Assembly: GCA_022570795.1 (NCBI GenBank)
Contig: JAKUDP010000002.1
Coordinates: 2,046,001 to 2,110,000 of the forward strand
Reading direction: 5' to 3'
Length of the DNA: 64,000 nucleotides
From: Sphaerulina vaccinii
Lineage: Eukaryota; Ascomycota; Dothideomycetes; Mycosphaerellales; Mycosphaerellaceae
Shown here: piece by piece, positions 55,119 to 64,000 of the stretch
How positions within the stretch are numbered: the first letter of the stretch is position 1
Layout: the number at the start of each line of letters is the position of its first letter
The notes under the pieces: generated by a model
Told to the model about the DNA's origin: nothing
The model's database searches: none
Seen by the model: only the letters and a program-made list of their open reading frames with translations
Made by a program: the position numbers and the translations under genes

Positions 55119-55807
55119 TCATGTGCACACTGATATATGTTGTTCACCGGGATTTTTCGCCCAGACTCTCCTCCTGAAGACGAAAACGATGTCTGCAAAG
55201 TACCGCTCGACTCGATTGATCAGGTGCGTGTCACCCATGTGTTCTTGCAAACCTCTTGCACCTGTTGTCTCGTCAGCAAAGATCCAAGTTGCGGCACCCG
55301 AAAGCACTTACGTGAAGCATGAGCTTTCAGCATCCAAGCAAGATCTTCTCGAAAGAACGTATGTGGCAGCTCAATCTTCTGTAGGCCTAAAGTCTCTGCT
55401 GTGGCTTCAGTCCACTTGAACCAGCTCGAGCCTTCGCATACTGGCTTGTTGGCATGGAATATCTGCATCTTGGCTCCTCTGCCGAGACTCAGCAATACCG
55501 CTTCTTGCCTCCGTGGTAGGTCTGCATCTGCACAATCCTGTGTAGCAAACAAGACCTGCGTATCATGCCGTGTCGCCTTTGTTATATGCTGCTTCGAGTG
55601 GCATTCTGCATCGCCAAAATCTGGGATGATCTCGGAAAGGGCGTTGTGCACTTGTGGTACTTGGTGATGGCGAATCTTGTAGGCAACAAATGGTGGTCCG
55701 CGAGCAGACTCGAACGATGTGAGCTTGTGACTGTAGATCGAGGATGATGAAGACGAGCTCGACGGCGGCGAAGGCGTTCTCACTGGAGGCAAAGAAGGAA
55801 AGAACAT
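55119..55807 (-). CDS. Unrecognised two-exon protein
   Basis: The exons are 55312-55807 and 55119-55261, with a 50-bp intron (GTAAGT, GCTGAC branch point, CAACAG), giving 212 aa. After a Ser/Pro-rich start (MFFPSLPPVRTPSPPSSSSS) the body looks like a folded domain: PPFVAYKIRHHQVPQVHNAL, AKMQIFHANKPVCEGSSWFK, WTEATAETLGLQKIELPHTF, FREDLAWMLKAHARGLQEHM, RVERYFADIVFVFRRRVWAK. The spliced tail continues smoothly in composition across the junction, which supports the model. I do not recognise the family. It may be restricted to related fungi. No signal peptide or membrane helix is seen, apart from the short hydrophobic stretch near the end. Confidence 0.55.
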
Positions 55808-56713
55808 ATTGCTGCATGCACGAAACTTTGCAGGATCAGGAGAAGCTGCAGGATACGAAAGTACTTACAGCCAGCCTTGCACAGACGCGCGACGTTACAA
55901 CATTTCAGATCTTTAAGGTGACAGCCATAAGGCCAAAGTCATGGTTTCTGATCTTGTATGGGATCAGATCTGGTTACTACATTCCTAACGGTCAACGGCT
56001 GGAGCTACCAGCTTCATAGCTCGAATGTAACGACTTCACATGTACACCTACACATGCCATATATCCACAGCGACACGTCACGGAGCATGTCCACAACAAT
56101 GTACAGCATCATGAACACATTTTCTGCACTCTCGAGAACACATACATTCCACCTACACCTCGTTCGCCGAGTCGCGAACGCCACATCAACTTCCGTTAGC
56201 CATGTCTCATACAAGCACGGACGATGTATCACACATCGACTGCACTTGCGCAATACAAATCCAAGACAACGGCATCTTCGAATTTCGGAGTGTCATCCGT
56301 ACTACGAGCACATTTCACAATGATGCCAAGTGAGCCGACATTGCCAGTCTGGACTCCAGAAGTCGCGTAAGAGCAATCGATGTTCTGTGCCAGTCATCGT
56401 TCACTATGTCGATACGAAATATACAGCTCATGATACTCATCAATCAGACTCATTCTCCTCCATGCCCAAAAGCAGACCCTAGACCCGCAGACCAAACACC
56501 GCCAGACACAGCTCATGGGTATCTCCGTTGCTCCGTCTCCGCCCAACATGCGATTGATCTGCTCTCAAGAACCCGAAATGCCAGCAACAACCCTTTTCAG
56601 CAGATAGGCAGAGAGTCCAGCTCACAAGAAAGCCTCACTCTTCACCTTCAACCTCAAGCGCCTTGCTGTGGTCAAACCTCTATGTACAACGCCTTCCTTA
56701 GCGCCTGATCCAC
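55808..56713. other. Intergenic region
   Basis: About 900 bp between the unrecognised gene and the 3' end of the myosin gene. Only short frames occur. No element is recognised. Confidence 0.45.
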
Positions 56714-59700
56714 TCATAAAAACAACGGCTTCGACAATGAACTTTTTCGTTGCGGAACCTCAATCTTCAAGTCGCCACTCACGCTTGCAGGCGCGACTGA
56801 AGAGCCTCTCCTCGATCGATCGCCAAAGCCAGCATCACTAAGATTGGCCAGCGTAGCGCTTCGCCGGACACTTTCACGATCAGCACGAGAGACAGCACCC
56901 ATGCGTTCAAGTTCTCGCTCGAGGCGCAGGTTCTTCTCCCTCTCCTCTCGGAGCTCACGCTCGGCGCGTTTCGATGCAAGCTGTGCAGTGGAGTCTGATT
57001 GCTGAAGGTCGTCGATTGTTTCGAGCAGTTGAGAGATCTTGTCACGAGACTTGGAGAGGTCTTCTTGCAGCATTTGCTGGGATTTCTCTCGTCGTTCGAT
57101 TTGTGATTGCAAGTCCTTGACAGTGCGATCGACGTTCCGGACGCTGCGAGCTTCGGTCGTGCGCGTCTTTTCGACATCTTCGAGTTGATTTTCGAGCTGC
57201 GAGATTGTTAGCATTGTGAGTTCTCCACGGCTTGTGATGGAGCGTGCATACCTCTTGAATCCTGCCGTGCAGATATCGTACGTCTTGGCTCCCACTGGTA
57301 AAGCCTTTAGTCTCGAGCTCGATGCAGCGCAGCTGGAGATCCTTTGCGCTCTTCTCGAGTGCAGCTTTTTCCTTATGCAATTGAACACTGCTCTCACGCT
57401 GAGTTGCAATGTCCTTGGATACTTCTTGCGCAAGAGCTTCAGCACGACGCATCTTGCCCACAGCAGCAGCGGCAATATCTTCTTGCTGAGCAAGCTTTGC
57501 CTTGAGGTCGAGAACTTCCTTATCAGACATCGCAGCTGAGCGTCTCGATGGGGATCCATGGTCCGAAAGATTTTGCAGGCGCTCTGCAGCTTCAGCAAGG
57601 CGTGCCTGGAGTCCATTCTTTTCCTTAGCGAGCATGTCACGCTCGGCAGCGACATCGTCAATATTGGTACGAAGACCTCGGACTTGACCAAGAAGCTCAA
57701 CAACTTTGCCTTGTACTTCATTGTGGGCATTGACAGCATCGTCGCGGGAGTCGGACAGACCTTGAAGTGCGACTTCGAGACGTGACTTCTCCTTAGCCCA
57801 AGTTGAGCTGTTGAGCACTTCATCGTCCCACTTGTTGCGTAGCTCTTCAAGCTCGTCCCGAAGTCGTCCATTTTCGCCGCGTGCATGGATGACATTGTCG
57901 CGTTCGACTTCGAGCTCGTTCGAGAGAGTGGCCAGCTCAGACTGGTATTTCTTGCGTGTCTGTTCCAGCGAGGACTCCTTGTCCTCAATGTCCATGGCTC
58001 GCTGTGAACGGTAGTCCTCAAGCTCGTTCTGTAGTCTCTTCTTGGCCTGCAGGGCACTGTCCAGATCAGTGGAGACATCCTCGACTCTTTCTTCGAATTG
58101 CTGAACTTGTCGTTGCAGATCTTCGACAAGGGCGTCCATCTCCTGGCGTTCCGACATGATAGTTGCGCATGTCTCTTCGATTTCTTTCGCCTGGGACTTG
58201 GCGAACTGTTCGGCTCTCGAGGCTTTCAGAACGGCGATTTCTGCTTGTTCCAATTTCTCGAAATACTCGTCTGCTCTAGCCTTGTACAAGTCCATACTGG
58301 CATTCAGGTCGTCACATCTCGATGTTTCGGCGTCCAAACGAATTTGCATGTCAGAGAACTCCTGCAGGAGCTGTGAGTGGTTCGCAGCTTCCTGCTCACT
58401 TTCATACTTCACTTCAGACAACTCTGATTTGGCGTCACGTAGCTCGACTTCGACAGACGCCTTGTATTGCTTGATCTCGTCAAAAGCGGTCTTTGCGTCA
58501 GTCAGTTCTGAGATCGCGGCATTGTGCGAGGTCAACAAGGAACGCCGTGATTGCTCCTGCGAGTTGATAAGGTCGTACAGCTCTTCGTGGCTCCTGGTCT
58601 GGACGTCCTTGATAGACAATTGGCCGGCGCGAATGCTTTGCTCAAGTGACGAGACCTTCTTTGCAGAGTCATCAAGCATATCGTGCAAACGGAAATTTTC
58701 GCGTTCAAGCTTCTGCACGCGCCGCATAGAAGGGCTCTCCTCCTGCCAACCAGTCTTCTCAGGACTTCGGTCGATTTGCGCTTGCAGATGAACATTCTTC
58801 ATCTCGGACATCTGCAGCTGGTTCTGAAGCATGTCCACTTCCGCAGCAAGATCCATGCGGTTGTTGTACGTCAGTGTATCACTCGTCCTGTCAGAGCGCG
58901 CCGAGTCGTGACTCTCTTTGCTGATATGACGCTGATTGTTTGGCGTGGAAACTCCGTTGGCTGCTGGCGACCAGTTCCTGCGGCCTTCAAAGTCACGTCG
59001 AACATTGGTACTAGGTGATGAGCGGGCGTTGACTTGGCTGGCATTCATCTCTTCAAGCATAGCACGCTTTGACTTTTGATGGCGGGAATCATTCTCTTGC
59101 ATGTCTTCCTGATGTTGCGACCGGAGCTGTTCTACTTGAGACTCAGCTCGGGAGAACCGCTCAGTAGCCAGACGAAGAGCTTGCTCGGATGCGTCCAGTT
59201 TCTGAGCAAGGTTGATTGTGCGCTGCATGTCTGGCCTCGCGCCGTCTAGATTCGTGGGCAGCTTGCCAATCTCTGGGTCAAAGATCTTCTGTAGTAGCGT
59301 CAAGTGATTATGAGCTTCGCTGAGTTCACGGTGTGCTCCATCCAAGGAAGCTTGTAAAGTCTTGCTGTTTTGCTGAGCTTGCGCACGCATAGTGCGTTCA
59401 GTCTCGAGCTTACGATTAGCCTCTGCTAATTGCAGGTTGATCGTTGACGATTGCTGCTCAGCGTTCCTGGTAGACTTGTGTTCTCGGTCGACTTCGTGGT
59501 TCAGATCTTCTAGACTGAGGCTGAGCTTCTCTTTCTGCTTCTCAAGAGACGAAATTGTAAGCTGAGAATCATTTAGCTGTCGTTGCAGCCTCTTCACCTC
59601 CTCATCAGACTTGGTCTTGTCCATTTGCAGCTGAGCTATCTTGCCACGCTGGGTGTCGCTGACTTTGGAGTTGGATCGCGCGATGTCCAAGTTTTTCTGT

Positions 59701-62700
59701 TGCACCTTATTCATCAATGCGCGATTGTCGTTCTCGGATGCCGTCAATCTGCCCTTGATAGTCACAAGTTCGCGTTCAAGACGCTGCTTCTCCTGATCGT
59801 GGTGCAGCTTGAAATTGTCCGAGTCCGCAATGAAAGCCTTGAGCCGTTGCACCTCACCGGCCAGTCGAGAACGTTCGGATTCTGCATGCTCTGCCTCCTT
59901 GCTCTTCACCTCAAGATCTCTGCGCACGACAGCATGTCTTTCGTTAGCTTGCTGTGTAACGTTGCGCTCAACCTCAGCCTCGCATTCGAACTTGGCCTCT
60001 TGCAGATCGAGAAACTTCTTGCGCAAATTCTGTAATTCTGCTTGATGATCCTTGCGGTCCTTCTCGGCCTTCTCGCGCGCGGCGGTAGCGTTCCTTGTCA
60101 GATCAGACTGGGCGTACATTTCTTTCTCGACAGTGACCTTCGACTCGTTGAGTGCATCGTACTCCCGCTTGAGGTGCTCGTATTCTGCTGCGGCAATGCG
60201 TTTCACGTCATCACGAGATTGTTGCTCCCTACTAAGATCAGTCTGCGCCTGGAATAGCTCTCCCTTGATGTCATGTAGCTGCGCTTCGAGCATCGCGACA
60301 TGCTCGCTCGCAGACGTTTGTTCCTCAAGTGCGCGGCGTGCATCAGTTGCCTCGCGTTCGAGCTGGACATGCTGAGTTCTCATAGCTTGCATCTCTGCCT
60401 GCACATCCCGTAACCGGCTCTGCACGCTGGTATGCTGGCTAGTCAGACTATGCTTCTCGTCCTCAAAGCGTTTACGATCATCCTGAAAGCGCTTCAGGTC
60501 TGTCTTGAGAATTGCAAGGTCGCTGTCTTTGCGCTTGATCAAGTCTTCGTAGCTAGTCGATGAAGCAGATAGGTCCGACATTTGCTGCCGAATGCCACGA
60601 TTCTCGTCGAGCAGATCGCGAACCTGCTTCTTTGCATTGCCAAGATCCTTGGTGGCTGTTGCAAGCTTCAAGTCCAAATCTTGGTCGTTCTTCAGCAACT
60701 TTGCTTCCAAGTCCTGTAGCTTGCGGTCCTTGAGACTAAGCTGGCTTTGAAGCATGCGGATCTCTTGCTGAAGCGCCTCCTCTTGTTCGCTGCGCATCGA
60801 TTTTGTCTTCTCCACTTGCTCGAGGTGCACATCCAGCTCAGCAATACGATCAACCAAATCCGTCTTCTCGGTCTCCAGCTTGGCAATGATCTGGCCTGCT
60901 TGTTCAAGCTGGCTCCTTCGCTCTTCAGCCAACTCTTCGGTACGTTTGCGAGCAATCATGAGTTCTTCAAGTTGTTCTTCGAGTCCATCTTGGTCTTCGA
61001 GTGCGCCGTGCAGCTTCTCGATCAGCTCCGCTTCACGATCCTGCAGTCTGCGGAAGATCTCCTCCTTGTCCAGGGCGAGTGCTCTCTCACTTTCGAGTGT
61101 CTGTTGCACTTTCTGGATCTCAGCTTCTGCGCGTCTACGCTCGTCCTCGACCTTTGCCCGTTGTGCCTCCTCTTGCTGCATCTTCTCCTGCAGAAGCTTG
61201 ATCTCCTCCTCGCGTTTCTTCACCTCGTTAGATTGTTTTGTCGCGCCAAGAAGAGGTCGCATGCGAACGAAGAGCTGCCACCATGGGTTCTGCTGCAGTT
61301 GAAGATATACCTGGAAGTTGCGCTGGATGACTCGGGTGGCCTCAGCACGATACTGCTGCTTCTTGTATATGCGTCTTTGCACGTACATACGTGCAACGGC
61401 CTGGAAACGAACAACGATATCGCGAATGAGGGAATCCCGCTTCTCTTCGAGCTCAGCTAGAACGCCAGCACGAAAGAAGACCTTAGTGAGACCAACTCTG
61501 TACCAGCTGCGATCCATGTTGAGCTTCTCAAGCATGAGCTTACAGTACGCCTGGCCTTCAGTGTAGCCTTTCGGCATGTTCTGACACAACACTTCATACC
61601 GAGCCCTGAACTCAGCGAAGGGCAGTCTGTTGGGAAAGCCGGTCCTGGCAATTCGTATACCTTCCAGGACACCGTTGCACCGCAGCTGATCAAGCACTAA
61701 AGCCGAGTTGAACTGCTTCGGTCGTTTCTTGTGGTTTGGCAATATGCACCGGACGAAGTGAGGATGTGTGGAGTGTAGCTGAGCCATGAGCGTTGAAAGC
61801 TGCTCCTTGTGTCTTTGTGCGACAGTTCGGAACAGGCCCTTCTTCACTCGGCTACGCATGGCACCTTCGCCCTCGTCGATTTCCGCGCAGTCCGCGAAGA
61901 GGCCAGCGACATGGTGGTCCGTGGACTGTCCGAGTAGTCTCGTGACGTTGTCGTTGAGGGGGTCTTTGTTCTTCTCCAGCCAACCTTCGGTGGAGTACTC
62001 CACTTCCGCAGCATAGTGAGTGAGCATGAAACCTTGGTTGAGTAGCGATCGCTTGTACTTTGGAGTTTTGCGGTCCCAGAGAGAGTTCAGCTTCTCGGTA
62101 AAGCTCTTGTCTGTCGCCTTCGGCATGACTGAATCCTCGTCGAGGCATGAGAAGATACCGATGGGGTTGCTAAGTTCGATGAGATCGATCGTCGGTTGAA
62201 GGTCACGACCGAAGTCGATGAATTTCCATTCGATCTGTTCTCGCGCATACTCCTCTTGCTCAAGCACAAACATGTGGTGGTTGAAGAATTGTTGCAACTT
62301 TTCATTCGTGAAGTTGATGCACAGCTGCTCGAAGCTGTTCTCCTCGAAGATCTCAAACCCTGCAATATCCAGTACTCCAATGAATGAAGTTTCATCTGAG
62401 TAAGCACCAGAAGAGGTCCGGTCTAGTTGACAATTGATCCGGCTCACGAGATCTCCGAAGCTGCGCTCGTATATGCCTTTCGCAAGAGCGTCAAGTGCAA
62501 GGCGTACTTGCTCGGGCGTCTGAACCTTCTCCACCCATTCGTGGCCAGCCTTGACGCGAGGATGCAGAAGTGCTTGGACGAATGGCTCTGGGCTGATTCC
62601 AAGCAGTTTGCAAGCACGAGTGACCGATTTCTCAGCTTGTGGTGTCAACGATGCTTGATCAGCTCTGATGGTCTCCTTCATGACAGTGATATTTCCAAGA

Positions 62701-64000
62701 TGTAGCACTGCCGCAACGGTCTGTAGGATATCCTTCTGATCCTTCTCCGAGAAGTTCATGATGTGAAAGGCTTCTACCAAGGAGTTCCATTCTTCCTTGT
62801 CCGATACTCCGGAGATTGTATCGTTGCCGTGTCTAGTGTATTCGAAGTCTTCAAAGTCCATGCCGTCCAGCATGAAGTCGCGCCGCATGCTCGAGCTAGC
62901 TCCTCGAAGCAGCTGGTAGAATACATGGTAGTTCCGCTCATGTGAGTTTAGATGCACTACCCTGCTCTTCTCCAACAAATACCAATCGATATAAGCTCCT
63001 GCGATCTGACCAGCGCGTCCAAATTGGATCCTGATGAACTTGCCAAATCTGGACGAGTTGTTATTGCGGACAGTCTGAGCATTACCAAAAGCTTCGAGGA
63101 TCGGGTTGGCTCTCAGGATCTGCTCTGAGAGATTCGAGAGCTGTCTTCCACCAGACTTCGCGCGTGTATCATCAGTGGTAGCCACTGCTGCAAGGTACTG
63201 GATGACTTTCTTGGTATTCTCCGTCTTTCCTGCACCTGATTCTCCTGTGACCAAGATCGACTGATTTGTGCCCTCATCTACCAGATTTCGAAAAGCCTCG
63301 TCCGCGATCGCGAAGATATGTGGCTTAGTGTCCTCGCGACTCCGGCCTTTGTACATGTTGATGTAGTCTCGTCCATAGATTGGTAGGGGCGCATATGGAT
63401 TGACAGTGACCAAGAACAGTCCAGAGTAGGTGTAGATGAGGTCCGCTTGGTATCTTTGCAGCAGATTGTGCACCACACTGGGCTCGTTGAGATGTGTGAG
63501 CTCAGCCATATCATCAGCCTTATCGAACTTGGCTGGATTGACCTTATCCACGCTGTCCGCAGGAACATCGCGCTGACCTTCATCGTCACGTTGCACGCGA
63601 AGCATGTCCTCTGCCAACTCTTCCACAACCAATCCGCGCACGAACGCTTTCTCAGCATCACGAAGCCAGACATAGCGCTTGCCAGAGAAGTCGTTCTCTC
63701 CCTCGATGCCACTAACGCGCTCGGAAGCTCCATCCAGATTCTCGCTCTTGATGAATTGTGGTGCAAACGTGCCAGCAGGCGTTCCATTACGCACTGATCC
63801 CGAGCCTGCTCGTAGTCGTCGTGAGTCGGAGCGACTTAGGCCAGGGAGCCCAAAGTCTGTTAATGACTGATTCCGCGCGTGGCCATTGGGCGTGGGCGAT
63901 GCCAGACCAGCCTGCATGATGCTCGACTTGCTGCGAGCGTGTCCCGGTGGAGGTCCAGGCGATGGCGTGTCTGCTTCTCGCCCACCAAATGGACTATTGC
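56714..64000 (-). CDS. myoB: Class II myosin heavy chain (5' end beyond the window)
   Basis: The exons seen are 57252 to the right window edge and 56714-57196, with a 55-bp intron in phase 0, giving about 2409 visible residues. The frame is open to 64000, so the start lies outside. Conventional type-II myosins power the contractile actin ring at septation. The motor domain has the P-loop GESGAGKTEN, switch I NNNSSRFGKF, switch II DIAGFEIFEENSFEQLCINF, actin-contact HFVRCILPNHKKRPKQFN, and the converter end LTKVFFRAGVLAELEEKRD. One or two IQ-like segments follow (VVRFQAVARMYVQRRIYKKQ). Then comes a coiled-coil tail of over 1300 residues, broken by a Ser-rich hinge near 58880-59080, and a short non-helical end (VPQRKSSLSKPLFL). 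This matches A. nidulans MyoB and yeast Myo1. Confidence 0.95.

Noticed and set aside
57042..57251. Apparent C-terminal alternative end of the myosin frame past the donor
   Set aside because: The frame that continues past 57251 becomes basic and non-helical, while splicing 57252 to 57196 continues the coiled coil. It is intron read-through.
1..64000. tRNA or rRNA genes, CRISPR arrays and transposable elements
   Set aside because: I looked for tRNA B-box-like sequences, terminal repeats and transposase motifs and saw none that hold up. CRISPR is not expected in a fungal nuclear genome.

Overview
The window is nuclear DNA of a filamentous ascomycete. The evidence is about 28 compact genes on both strands, introns of roughly 40-150 bp with GT..AG ends and CTAAC/CTGAC branch points, and fungal-specific families: an NpgA-type phosphopantetheinyl transferase, a rhodopsin-domain membrane protein, an F-box protein, a spherulation-specific family 4 protein and ECM14. 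The gene mix and the small Cys/His proteins fit Dothideomycetes (Mycosphaerellales-like). That placement is inference, because no species-level marker can be read here.

Layout. 1-3.7 kb: the end of a dsRNA-binding-domain-like protein, then a secreted GH3 beta-glucosidase. 5.3-11.2 kb: an F-box-like protein, then a cytochrome P450 and an MFS transporter in the same direction. 11.4-15.5 kb: an ETP1/BRAP2-type RING protein and a three-unit polyubiquitin gene. 16-17.3 kb: a broken DUR3-type urea permease. 19-24 kb: the phosphopantetheinyl transferase, the PDX2 glutaminase of vitamin B6 synthesis, and a beta-propeller protein. 24.7-32.3 kb: a large Sec7-PH ARF exchange factor and the pseudo-carboxypeptidase ECM14. 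32.9-40.9 kb: a rhodopsin-like membrane protein, a spherulin-4 protein, an NTF2-like protein, a small secreted protein and a peroxisomal acyl/coumarate-CoA ligase-like enzyme. 41.8-45.3 kb: two small Cys/His proteins and a saccharopine-dehydrogenase-like oxidoreductase. 45.7-54.7 kb: ribosomal protein eL43, a RING-PHD protein, a peroxisomal D-amino-acid oxidase, a histidine acid phosphatase, a small duplicated-repeat protein and the splicing factor PHF5A/Rds3. 55.1-64 kb: an unrecognised two-exon gene and a class II myosin heavy chain whose 5' end lies beyond the window.

Most of this is core genome and the genes do not form one pathway. The accessory-looking parts are the P450/MFS pair, the secreted proteins and the decayed permease. 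Nothing here makes a convincing case for a new multi-gene system. The observations most worth following are the decayed DUR3 gene, a GC-AG intron in the D-amino-acid oxidase gene, a 7-nt microexon in the phosphatase gene, an internally duplicated 95-aa protein, a pair of MC..YxCGH proteins and a perfect 20-bp palindrome. All exon models were read by eye from splice signals, reading phase and family similarity.
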